From positions 1 to 15,632 of the forward strand of contig NZ_JBATXB010000022.1 of the NCBI RefSeq assembly GCF_049673005.1: 15,632 nucleotides of DNA, read 5' to 3'. The translations under genes were made by a program, and so were the position numbers. How positions within the stretch are numbered: the first letter of the stretch is position 1; each line of letters starts with the position of its first letter. Below, one piece after another: positions 1 through 7,269 of the stretch. Source of the DNA: Carnobacterium_A sp049673005 (GTDB lineage: Bacteria > Bacillota > Bacilli > Lactobacillales > Carnobacteriaceae). The notes beneath the pieces were generated by a model, which was not told the DNA's origin, did no database searches, and saw only the letters and a list, made by a program, of their open reading frames with translations.

Positions 1-381
1 GACTTAACGAGAGAGTATTTTATACGTGCACAGTGCAATATTCTTGCTTGCGATGTAACACCAGAACAATACTCATTGTTGACTAACCTAATCCGATATT
101 ATGAACAGACAAAGAATCTGTATCACTATAACTTGATGGGATTAGTGACACTTGCTCTCAATATTGACTTCGTACGTGATGACATGTTTTTTTGTTCTCA
201 ATTTGTTGCCACTTTATTAGCCGATAGTAAAATCTATCATTTTCAGAAAGAAATACATTTTATTACACCTCAAGATCTAGAAGTCCTGCCCATCTTTGAA
301 TCTGTTTATACCGGTTCTTTGTACGGCTATTTAGCAACTGTTTCAGACCAATCACTAGTACCAGAATTAGCAACATTTTAA
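1..381 (+). CDS. C-terminal part of a probable permuted papain-like (YiiX/YycO-type) hydrolase, 5' end outside window
   Basis: The frame is open from the first base to the TAA at 379-381, giving 126 residues without a start, so the gene begins upstream; the internal ATG at 76 is not a convincing start because the frame continues before it. The visible part has an aromatic stretch (about residues 33-60), then FFCSQFVATLL with Cys65, then a PQDLEVLP segment and an aromatic tail. A Cys in a (F/M)xCSQFVAxxL context followed by a P-x-DL motif is typical of the C-terminal half of permuted papain/NlpC-P60-like proteins, where this Cys is the nucleophile and the His lies N-terminal, here outside the window. 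The substrate cannot be inferred. No membrane segment is seen in this part. The family call is an inference from motif shape; the existence of the gene is well supported. Confidence 0.6.
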   Translation, partial: DLTREYFIRAQCNILACDVTPEQYSLLTNLIRYYEQTKNLYHYNLMGLVTLALNIDFVRDDMFFCSQFVATLLADSKIYHFQKEIHFITPQDLEVLPIFESVYTGSLYGYLATVSDQSLVPELATF

Positions 382-460
382 AAACAAATGATTGATTATT
401 TATTACGCCATTATCTATCTGAAAGACGCTTATTTAAATGTAGTAAAGCGAGGTTTCTTT

Positions 461-904
461 ATGAACAATGAATTAACGCACTATGAACACATAGCTCACT
501 ATTACGAGACTGACCAAATGGGAATTATTCATCACTCAAATTATATCCGCTGGTTTGAGGAATCTCGAACAGATTTGTTAGATTCGCTTGGATTTGGTTA
601 TGACCAAATGGAAGATTCGGGTATTATTATTCCTGTTTTAGCTATTCAGTGTGACTATAAATCAATGGTTTATTACAATCAAACGGTTTATATCATTCCT
701 GTCGTCGATTTTTTTAACGGCATTAAACTAACTATTTCGTATCAAGTCATTGATAAGGTTTCAGGTGAAATCAGAGCTACTGGATTAAGTAAGCACTGCT
801 TTTTAAATAGCGAGCACCGACCAGTTTCTTTAAAAAAAGTAAATAAATCGATTTATGATCTCTTTATAAACCTTGTTGGAGTAAATCCTTTTAAAACTAA
901 CTAA
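461..904 (+). CDS. Acyl-CoA thioesterase, YbgC/FadM-type hot-dog fold
   Basis: A 147-residue protein of the 4-hydroxybenzoyl-CoA thioesterase/YbgC family, cytosolic, expected to hydrolyse acyl-CoA or acyl-ACP thioesters. The family signature is at the N-terminus: YYETDQMGIIHHSNYIRWFE, with catalytic Asp18, then G21, HH24-25, NY27-28 and WFE31-33. Length matches the family (about 130-150 residues). The ATG at 461 is chosen because AAAGCGAGG lies at 445-453 and the signature then sits where it does in homologues; the frame also extends back to a TTG at 392, but those 23 residues have no homologous role and no ribosome site. It lies 79 bases after the preceding gene and ends in a bidirectional terminator shared with ndh. 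The physiological substrate is unknown. Confidence 0.85.
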   Translation: MNNELTHYEHIAHYYETDQMGIIHHSNYIRWFEESRTDLLDSLGFGYDQMEDSGIIIPVLAIQCDYKSMVYYNQTVYIIPVVDFFNGIKLTISYQVIDKVSGEIRATGLSKHCFLNSEHRPVSLKKVNKSIYDLFINLVGVNPFKTN

Positions 905-955
905 AAAAATACCCGATAACACTCAAAAAAACAGAGTGAAATCGGGTATTTTTTT
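903..955. terminator. Bidirectional intrinsic terminator between the thioesterase gene and ndh
   Basis: The arms 903-917 and 941-955 are perfectly complementary: an A-tract plus TACCCGAT on the left, ATCGGGTA plus a T-tract on the right. An inner CACTC/GAGTG stem (920-924 with 934-938) follows a small internal loop. The T-tracts on both strands fit termination of the two convergent genes. The ndh stop codon (954-956) lies in the right arm. Confidence 0.9.
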
Positions 956-2159
956 AGCGGTAAAAATCAAAACGTCCTTTAGTCGCAACTATTTTTACTC
1001 CGCCGGTTTCAATTAATGAACGGTCTCCAATAACTTTTTTCATCACTGAGGCAGGGTATCCTTTTAAGTTACGCCCTAACACTTCGCCAATTGCCTGATT
1101 ATTTCCAATCGAACAAACTGTTCCTAAAGCAGTAAACGTAAATGGCTTCATTGCTTTCTCTTTTAATTTTGCTTCAATATTATCCGCTGCATTGATTGCT
1201 TGTTTCAAAGCAATTTGAGCTGTTGGTGGATATGGGCGATTCGTTGAACTGTCCATTACAGCTGAACAATCTCCTATGATGAAGATATCTGGATAGCCTG
1301 GTGCGGTCAAATCGTTCTCGACCATCACACGATTACGTCTTTGTTCAAAACCAGAAGCCTCAACAATACTACTGCCTTTTACTCCTGTTGTCCAAACGAT
1401 TGTTTTCGCTTTGATCGATTTTAATTCCCCAGCTTCTTCATAGATTACTGAATCAGCGGTTAACTCTTTGATTGGTGTTCCAACAATAAAGTTAACTCCG
1501 CGATCTTTTAGTTTTTGAATACCAAAATCAGCTAACTTTTCATCAAACATTGGCAACAATGTAGACATTGCTTCAATACAACTAATTTGAACTTTCTCGA
1601 TAGGAACAGCGTATTGTTTAACTAATTTTGGCAATTGAAGTGTTAGCTCTCCGATATACTCAATACTCGTAAAACCTGCTCCACAAACTGCTACACTTAG
1701 ATAAGCATCGTCTTTTGTTTCATTGTATTTAGAAAATTGAGTACGCAAATGTTGATCAACTTTTTGAGCTGTTTCGATGTCAACAACAGGTAAGCCATAA
1801 TGCTCTACTCCTTTAATACCAAAGGATTCAGATTCAAATCCTAATGCAAAAATTAAATAATCAAATGAAATTAGACCAGTTTTTTCAAGTTCTACGGTTT
1901 TATCGTCTTTATTTACAACGACTACCGTATCTTCTATTAACGTTGTCTGTTTAGGATTAATAACTGTTTTAATCTCATAACTTATTCTTTCTGCGTTATG
2001 TGCTCCACTTGCTACTTCGTGTAAGTAAGTTGATTCATAATGGAAACTATTCTTGTTTACGATTGTGATATCAATATCTAATCGTTTACTTTGAAGACTT
2101 TTTAACGCTCTTAGACCTGCATACCCTGCACCTAAAATAACTACTTTTGCTTTGCTCAT
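954..2159 (-). CDS. ndh: Type II NADH dehydrogenase (NDH-2), NADH:quinone oxidoreductase
   Basis: A 401-residue single-subunit flavoprotein that transfers electrons from NADH through FAD to membrane quinone without pumping protons; peripheral on the inner face of the membrane. The N-terminal FAD Rossmann motif is GAGYAG (10-15), the NADH Rossmann motif is GAGFTS (160-165) and the second FAD site is IFIIGDCSA with Asp297. PPTAQIALKQ (311-320) carries the AQxAxxQ quinone-site motif (A314, Q315, A317, Q320). Length is as expected for NDH-2, and the last 40 residues (KKVIGDRSLIETGGVKI) would form the membrane-anchoring end. The start ATG follows a modest GA-rich site. The gene stands alone on the minus strand and is transcribed away from the polyprenyl synthase; with cytochrome bd nearby it would feed the short respiratory chain. 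A pyridine-nucleotide oxidoreductase of another type is unlikely given the quinone motif. Confidence 0.92.
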   Translation of the reverse strand: MSKAKVVILGAGYAGLRALKSLQSKRLDIDITIVNKNSFHYESTYLHEVASGAHNAERISYEIKTVINPKQTTLIEDTVVVVNKDDKTVELEKTGLISFDYLIFALGFESESFGIKGVEHYGLPVVDIETAQKVDQHLRTQFSKYNETKDDAYLSVAVCGAGFTSIEYIGELTLQLPKLVKQYAVPIEKVQISCIEAMSTLLPMFDEKLADFGIQKLKDRGVNFIVGTPIKELTADSVIYEEAGELKSIKAKTIVWTTGVKGSSIVEASGFEQRRNRVMVENDLTAPGYPDIFIIGDCSAVMDSSTNRPYPPTAQIALKQAINAADNIEAKLKEKAMKPFTFTALGTVCSIGNNQAIGEVLGRNLKGYPASVMKKVIGDRSLIETGGVKIVATKGRFDFYR

Positions 2160-2449
2160 TGTTTATTCTCTCGCTTTCTTTAGTTCCATTTTTAATTATC
2201 AAATTGATTCCTTTATTTATTTTTTGTATCTTAGTAGATTCCTATACTCGCCATCTCTTATAGGATGTCAAAGTCTACGAGCATGTCTATTTTTTACGCA
2301 CTTCACATGCAGCTTTGCTAGAACGATTGAGTTCAATCAAAGGCAGCTGGAAATGAAACAATGTACCTTCTCCGATAACTCATCTCCTTACTAGTCATTT
2401 TCCCCATTCACCATTTATTTTCTGGGATATTCTGCTAATTTTTCACAAC
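2160..2449 (-). promoter_or_regulatory. Candidate structured 5' leader of ndh (about 290 nt)
   Basis: The stretch between the proposed ndh transcription start (about 2449) and the ndh ATG has no convincing gene. On the minus strand it can form an ordered set of hairpins: 2380-2387 with 2349-2356 (8 bp, one G-U); 2334-2338 with 2325-2329 closed by TTTG/CAAA and CAGC/GCTG further out; 2305-2310 with 2281-2286 (GCATGT/ACATGC); 2259-2265 with 2240-2246 (TCCTATA/TATAGGA, 7 bp). The segment 2250-2395 is visibly richer in G and C than the flanks. I do not recognise it as a known riboswitch, T-box or leader. It may hold a 21-codon minus-strand reading frame (2333-2398). That it is a regulatory RNA is an inference. 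Confidence 0.45.
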
Positions 2450-2455
2450 CGCATA

Positions 2456-2484
2456 ATTATGCTCTTAAAAAAATGGCTTGTCAA
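2456..2484 (-). promoter_or_regulatory. Predicted ndh promoter
   Basis: On the minus strand TTGACA (2479-2484) and CATAAT (2456-2461) are separated by exactly 17 bases, a near-consensus vegetative sigma-A promoter. A start near 2449 would give a leader of about 290 nt. Directly at the predicted start is TTGTGAAA (2441-2448 read on the minus strand), which matches half of a Rex operator. Confidence 0.65.
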
Positions 2485-2550
2485 GCAAGAACCCTTAATA
2501 AAAAATTAAGACTTTCTTATTTGTTTTTTAAGATTATTTTTTTATCCTTA

Positions 2551-2596
2551 TTGACACAACTCACTCCATACGCTAAATTAATGTTTGTGCTATAAT
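2551..2596 (+). promoter_or_regulatory. Promoter region of the polyprenyl synthase gene, possibly two overlapping promoters
   Basis: TGCTATAAT at 2588-2596 is a perfect extended -10 element, and would start transcription near 2603, about 50 bases before the ATG. Just upstream, TTGACA (2551-2556) is spaced 17 bases from TAAATT (2574-2579), a second weaker promoter. The two could be used in tandem. Confidence 0.6.
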
Positions 2597-2620
2597 CGTC
2601 TATAAGTCAAAAAATTAAAA

Positions 2621-2635
2621 AGAATCTTAGATTCT
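2621..2635. repeat. Short perfect palindrome in the polyprenyl synthase leader
   Basis: AGAATC and GATTCT flank TTA, a 6-bp perfect inverted repeat lying between the extended -10 promoter and the ribosome-binding site. It could be an operator or a small mRNA hairpin; nothing in the sequence decides between them. Confidence 0.4.
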
Positions 2636-2654
2636 ACTTGAAAGGAACAACATA

Positions 2655-3641
2655 ATGGCCATTCATCCTATATGGAGTCATTATCCAGAAATTGAAGACG
2701 AATTAGCTACCAGCTATGCAGTAATAGAAAAGAAAGTACGTATTCGAAACAAAGAAGTTGAACAGGTTATTTTTGACTTATTATATTCGGGTGGAAAGCT
2801 TTTGCGCCCTGCTTACTTTATCTTATTCTCTCGTTTTGGAGATTCCGACCTTAAAAAAACTACTCAACTTACTCACGCCGCTGCTTCATTAGAGGTCTTG
2901 CACATGGCGACACTCATTCACGACGATATTATTGATGATTCTCCCACTAGAAGAGGCATCGAAACTGTTCAATCTAAATATGGCAAAGATATTGCTGTAT
3001 ATACGGGTGATTTTTTATTTGCTGTTTACTTCGGATTATTAGCAGAGACAACGAATTCGGTCTCTACCATTCGATTAAATGCTTTTGTCATGCGTCGGAT
3101 ACTTTTAGGCGAACTTGACCAGATGCATTTACGCTACAATACCGATATCACCTTGCGCCAATACCTTAGAAACATTACTGGGAAAACGGCCCAACTTTTT
3201 TCATTAAGTTGTTTGCAAGGCGCACAAATGGGGAAAGCAGATTTAAAAACGATTACGAGTAGTCAACATATCGGTCATAATATTGGCATTGCTTTTCAAA
3301 TATTGGATGACATCTTAGATTACAAACAAGACAGTATTTCTTTGAAGAAACCTGTCTTGGAAGATATGAAACAAGGCGTGTATTCTTTGCCACTCATTCT
3401 AGCTTTAAGAGGACACAAAAAGAATTTCACCCCCTATCTTTCAAAAGGACAAGACATGTCTGATGACGATATCCAACAAGTTGCTCATCTCGTTAAAAAG
3501 TATAACGGCATTGAAGAGGCGCAAAATCTTGCTGAGCGTTATACAAATAAAGCCTTAACTGCTATACAACAATTACCAGAACGCCCTGAACGAGATCTTC
3601 TTTACGACTTAACAGAACGATTACTAAATCGAAAACATTAA
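2655..3641 (+). CDS. Long-chain all-trans polyprenyl diphosphate synthase (catalytic subunit type), probably for menaquinone side chain
   Basis: A 328-residue trans-isoprenyl diphosphate synthase that extends allylic diphosphates with isopentenyl diphosphate in the cytosol. Hallmarks in order: GGKLLRP (46-52), first Asp-rich motif DDIID (90-94) followed by TRRG (98-101), KTAQLF (177-182), and second Asp-rich motif DDILD (218-222). The residues 4 and 5 before the first Asp motif are small (Thr86, Ala85), which fits a long-chain product such as hepta- to nonaprenyl rather than farnesyl diphosphate. AAAGGAA at 2641-2647 precedes the ATG. Next to ndh and cydABDC, the likely product is the tail of (demethyl)menaquinone. 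It resembles HepT/IspB; a heteromeric partner (HepS) is not in the window, so whether it works alone is open. Confidence 0.88.
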   Translation: MAIHPIWSHYPEIEDELATSYAVIEKKVRIRNKEVEQVIFDLLYSGGKLLRPAYFILFSRFGDSDLKKTTQLTHAAASLEVLHMATLIHDDIIDDSPTRRGIETVQSKYGKDIAVYTGDFLFAVYFGLLAETTNSVSTIRLNAFVMRRILLGELDQMHLRYNTDITLRQYLRNITGKTAQLFSLSCLQGAQMGKADLKTITSSQHIGHNIGIAFQILDDILDYKQDSISLKKPVLEDMKQGVYSLPLILALRGHKKNFTPYLSKGQDMSDDDIQQVAHLVKKYNGIEEAQNLAERYTNKALTAIQQLPERPERDLLYDLTERLLNRKH

Positions 3642-3664
3642 GCAACTCCTTTTCTAGATAACAA

Positions 3665-3713
3665 CAAAACCCCTGATTAGACACAAAACCTGTGCTTCTA
3701 ATCGGGGGTTTTG
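3665..3713. terminator. Bidirectional terminator between the polyprenyl synthase gene and the cyd operon
   Basis: A 17-bp stem joins 3665-3681 with 3697-3713 (CAAAACCCC... with ...GGGGTTTTG, one T-G wobble), with an inner CACA/TGTG pairing in the loop. A-rich and T-rich ends on both sides suit termination of the convergent transcripts. Confidence 0.9.
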
Positions 3714-3756
3714 CTGTTTTATTTAACTAGCCTATCTTATTCTGAGGATAACTTTT

Positions 3757-5532
3757 TCATTCGCCTCGATCTAAACGATAGAGTTGTTGATAGCGACTAT
3801 TAGTAGCCAACAATTCTCCTGGGGTACCTTGCATCTCTATTTTTCCGTCTTCAATAAAAATAACTTCGTCCATTTGATCGACTCCTTGAAGGTGGTGCGT
3901 AATCCAAATAATCGTTTTATCTTTTAGTGTATCAAATAATGTATTTAATAAGATTTGTTCATTAATGGGATCCAACCCAACTGTAGGTTCATCCAAAAGG
4001 ACGATTGGCGTGTCTTGAAGCAACGTCCTAGCCAAAGCAAGCCGTTTCCCTTCACCTCCAGAAAAACGAGCTCCTGCCTCTTCTACTGACGTATTGAAGC
4101 CATCTGGTAAAGAAGCAATCATTTCTCCAAGCCCTACTTGATAAAGAACTTTTATTACTTCTTCGTCACTTGCCTCAACGTTTCCAAGTCGAACATTATT
4201 CATGACTGACGTATTAAACAAGTGAGGACTTTGGTTTATCACACTTATCCAAGATGAAACATCCTCTGCTAATTCATTTGTTGGCACTTGATTTAACATT
4301 ACTGTTCCAGTTTGCGGAACCAAGTCCCCTCTTAGTAGTTTACCAATCGTACTTTTTCCAGCCCCACTTTTACCAAGGATGGCTAGTTTCTTTCCTTTTG
4401 AAACAGTTAAAGTAAATTCATCTATCAGTCTTTTTGTTTGATTCTCATAAGAAAAAACAACCTGTTGAAACTGTATTTTTTGAAATCCCACTTTTTTTAA
4501 TTCATCCCGTTCTTCTGTTACGATTGGTTTTGAATTTGGTTTAATTGGTGGCAATTGATTCATTCGTTTAATCGAATCTTCGTATATTGTCAATTCTGAA
4601 ACAGCATCAGGAATCGTAGCAAATGCATCAATTAAGGGGAAAACAGCTAGAACAAAAGCCGCTATCCAGTTGGCTGCTCCTCCTTGATTTCCTTGAAAAA
4701 TCGTACTTGTCCAAATCAAAACAACTACGGCAATCAAACTAAAAGTTAGTTGTAAAAGAAAATTACGTACTCGATTGAATCGTTTGATAGAATAATCCTT
4801 TTCACGATTAGCTTGTTCACTTGCTTCATAACTCTTAAGAAAATCATCTTTTCGACCACTAAATAACCAGTCACCAACACCTAGAACGGCATCTGTTAAT
4901 TGGTCATACAGACCATTACGAATGGTTTTTTGCGCATACATTCTTGCTCCGTTCACTAATATCGAAACTAAAGGCAATAAAACCACGACCACACCTAACA
5001 TTAGCAGCATCAAAAGAGCAAAAGGAATAGAAAACCAACCTAAAGCAATTACGACTGTTGTATACATAATCCAAGAAATTAAGGTTGGAAAAATGGTCCT
5101 TAAGTAAAGATTCTGAATATGATCAATATCTTCTGCTAAAATAGCTAAAATATCACCGGTTTTATGTTTGCTTTTAATAAAAATAGCATCTTGTTCTAGT
5201 GAGGTATACAATTTTACTCGTAAATCAGATGTCATTTTTAAAACCCAGTTGTGGCTAGTCAAACGTTCAATGTAACGAAATACTGGTCTGCTTATTCCAA
5301 AGGCTCGTGTTAAAACAATTGGAACGTAAACAAGCATAATGTTAACAGGCATACTTGCGGACTTGCTAATTAAGTAACCTGAAATAAACATTAGCGCACT
5401 GCCGCTAAAGAGTGTCATAAATCCTAAAAACAACACAAGAAACAGTAGTTTTCGGTACTTAGCCATAAATGGTTTAACCCAAGTATCCTCAGAAAAAGTC
5501 GTGCGCATATGAACTAAATAGTTTTTAATCAT
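3757..5532 (-). CDS. cydC: Thiol reductant / cytochrome bd assembly ABC exporter, CydC-type subunit
   Basis: A 591-residue half-transporter: a membrane domain with about six helices (roughly 28-310) fused to an ATPase domain. ATPase motifs: Walker A GKSGAGKST (387-395), signature FSGGE (490-494), Walker B VLLDEP (511-516) and the H-loop His546 in WITHH. It is the last gene of the cyd operon and overlaps the preceding one by 8 bases, with AGAGGAG just before its ATG. With its partner it forms the heterodimeric CydDC complex needed to assemble cytochrome bd, described as a cysteine/glutathione exporter and more recently proposed to move heme. In Bacillus nomenclature the fourth cyd gene is called cydD; I use the enterobacterial subunit names, judged by position and the modified FSGGE signature. 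Confidence 0.85.
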   Translation of the reverse strand: MIKNYLVHMRTTFSEDTWVKPFMAKYRKLLFLVLFLGFMTLFSGSALMFISGYLISKSASMPVNIMLVYVPIVLTRAFGISRPVFRYIERLTSHNWVLKMTSDLRVKLYTSLEQDAIFIKSKHKTGDILAILAEDIDHIQNLYLRTIFPTLISWIMYTTVVIALGWFSIPFALLMLLMLGVVVVLLPLVSILVNGARMYAQKTIRNGLYDQLTDAVLGVGDWLFSGRKDDFLKSYEASEQANREKDYSIKRFNRVRNFLLQLTFSLIAVVVLIWTSTIFQGNQGGAANWIAAFVLAVFPLIDAFATIPDAVSELTIYEDSIKRMNQLPPIKPNSKPIVTEERDELKKVGFQKIQFQQVVFSYENQTKRLIDEFTLTVSKGKKLAILGKSGAGKSTIGKLLRGDLVPQTGTVMLNQVPTNELAEDVSSWISVINQSPHLFNTSVMNNVRLGNVEASDEEVIKVLYQVGLGEMIASLPDGFNTSVEEAGARFSGGEGKRLALARTLLQDTPIVLLDEPTVGLDPINEQILLNTLFDTLKDKTIIWITHHLQGVDQMDEVIFIEDGKIEMQGTPGELLATNSRYQQLYRLDRGE

Positions 5533-7267
5533 GCGTTTTTTCTCCTCTCATCTGATTCATTAGATTTACATAAGGTCCTTTTTTTATTAATAGCTCTTCA
5601 TGTGTACCCGCATCAACTATTTCCCCTTGATCTAACACTAAAATATAGTCCATTTCATTGGTCCAATGTAAGCGATGTGTTGAAAAAAATACTAAGTGCT
5701 TATCCATTAATGGTAAAATACTCTCTTTTAAAGCAACTTCCGTTTCAATATCTAAATGAGCGGTTGGTTCATCAAACAATAAAATTTTCCGCTCAGGATC
5801 AAGAAAAGCCCGCGCTATAGAAACACGCTGCGCTTGCCCGCCACTTAAACTCCGGCCGCTTTCCCCAATGATTGTATGAATCCCTTCAGGTAACTCCTCA
5901 ATAAAATCTGCTAACCCAGCTTTTTCAACAGCTTTTAGGACAGCTTGGTCTTCAGCTTCCGGCATATAAAAACGAATGTTATTGGCTAGTGTATCATGGA
6001 AAATATACGGTTTTTGAGGAATATAAATTATTTCTTTTTGCCAGTTCTGTTGAGAAAAATGTGGTAGTTTCACTTGATTTAATTCGATTAAAATCCCTTC
6101 ATCCGGTTGTAAAAAACCACCTATCGTATCAATAAAAGTAGATTTACCTGAACCACTAGCCCCTATTAGCCCAATTTTCCCATACCCTTTCCATTTAAAA
6201 TCAATAGCGGAAAGTGCTGGCTTATTTTGCTTATTGTGGTGAACAGTCATCCCTTTTATCGTTAACTCACTTTCTTCACTCCATTTAGCTTGTTCCTTAG
6301 ACAATAAAGTTGTTTCCTTTGGCGTTTTTATTTCTAAAATATCCAAAATAGCTCCCATAGCATTTTTGCCATCTAATGTTGCATGATAATCACTCGAAAA
6401 TTCCCTGACCGGCAAGAAAAATTCAGGCGCTAGAATTAACACCGTCAGTGCTGGCAGTAAAGTCATACCTCCTTCTAGCAAGCGTAACCCTAAAAATAAA
6501 GCAATTAATGCAATCGATAAGGTTGTAAAAAAATCTAACGCAAACGTTGACAAAACAGCAATCTTTAACGTACTCATCGTTGCTTTACGGTAATTCTCAC
6601 TGACTTCATGAACATTCTTACTATATCGTTTGCTTAAACCTAATAATTTCAGCGTTTCTAATCCTTGTAAAGCATCTACAAAATGATTAGACAACTTTTT
6701 ATAGGTTTCGTACTGACGATCTGCTTTTTCGCGCGCTGCAAACCCTAGAATAATCATAAATAAGATAATAACTGGAAAGACAATAATCATAGTGAAACCT
6801 GAGTCTTTATCTAAAGTAAATACGTACACTAGAACAATCCAAGGAATAATCATCATATTCATCATTTTAGCTAAAAATAACGTAATATAGTTCTCCACTT
6901 GACGAATTCCTTCTAAAGCCATCGTGACAACATTACCTGTTCCAGATTTTTGGACCATTTTTGGACCTAAAGAAAAAACTTGATTAAGTAACTCTTTTCT
7001 CAATTCTTTTCCTTTTTCATAGGCAAACTTGTCTAGACAGTTTTCACGAATAACGGTTAATAAATGGCGTCCTGCAAACGATAAGAAGAATAAACTAATA
7101 GCTTTTATCTGTGCTGATATTCCTTCTCCATTCCATAAACCAGTAATTGAAAGAGCTAAATATCTGGCCTGAAAAACAATCATAAAAGCTTGCAGAAAAG
7201 AAATCCCTGCAAGCAATCCCATCATTTTTTTCATACCAGATAAACTCATTAAACGTTTATCCATCAT
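5525..7267 (-). CDS. cydD: Thiol reductant / cytochrome bd assembly ABC exporter, CydD-type subunit
   Basis: A 580-residue half-transporter, partner of the next gene. The membrane domain covers about 12-300 with a long intracellular loop around 180-230; a PEFF-P motif near 281-285 is typical of CydD proteins. ATPase motifs: Walker A GASGSGKST (369-377), signature LSGGQ (474-478), Walker B ILLFDE (495-500) and H-loop His531. The start follows the cydB stop by two bases, with tandem ATG codons, so translation is probably coupled. Called cydC in the Bacillus naming scheme. The main alternative, a general lipid/drug exporter of the MsbA type, is ruled out in practice by the position in the operon. 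Confidence 0.87.
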   Translation of the reverse strand: MMDKRLMSLSGMKKMMGLLAGISFLQAFMIVFQARYLALSITGLWNGEGISAQIKAISLFFLSFAGRHLLTVIRENCLDKFAYEKGKELRKELLNQVFSLGPKMVQKSGTGNVVTMALEGIRQVENYITLFLAKMMNMMIIPWIVLVYVFTLDKDSGFTMIIVFPVIILFMIILGFAAREKADRQYETYKKLSNHFVDALQGLETLKLLGLSKRYSKNVHEVSENYRKATMSTLKIAVLSTFALDFFTTLSIALIALFLGLRLLEGGMTLLPALTVLILAPEFFLPVREFSSDYHATLDGKNAMGAILDILEIKTPKETTLLSKEQAKWSEESELTIKGMTVHHNKQNKPALSAIDFKWKGYGKIGLIGASGSGKSTFIDTIGGFLQPDEGILIELNQVKLPHFSQQNWQKEIIYIPQKPYIFHDTLANNIRFYMPEAEDQAVLKAVEKAGLADFIEELPEGIHTIIGESGRSLSGGQAQRVSIARAFLDPERKILLFDEPTAHLDIETEVALKESILPLMDKHLVFFSTHRLHWTNEMDYILVLDQGEIVDAGTHEELLIKKGPYVNLMNQMRGEKTHD

Positions 7268-7269
7268 AA

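Noticed and set aside
392..460. Extended N-terminus of the thioesterase from a TTG at 392
   Set aside because: There is no ribosome-binding site for the TTG, while the ATG at 461 has one and places the catalytic Asp at the expected position.
388..471. 27-codon open frame starting with ATG at 388
   Set aside because: It has no Shine-Dalgarno sequence and overlaps the ribosome site and start of the thioesterase gene; it looks like chance.
2241..2271. TTGACA-N19-TATAGG on the minus strand as an ndh promoter
   Set aside because: The 19-base spacing and poor -10 are weaker than the TTGACA-N17-CATAAT promoter at 2456-2484, and the TATAGG is part of a 7-bp hairpin.
2152..2394. 80-codon plus-strand open frame between ndh and the polyprenyl synthase gene
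   Set aside because: It overlaps the ndh start, has no ribosome-binding site or promoter, and has a Phe/Ser/Cys-rich composition typical of non-coding sequence. The region is better explained as the ndh leader on the other strand.
2494..2510. CTTAAT/ATTAAG hairpin as a terminator between the divergent promoters
   Set aside because: The stem is only A-T rich with one G-C pair per arm, and no gene ends there.
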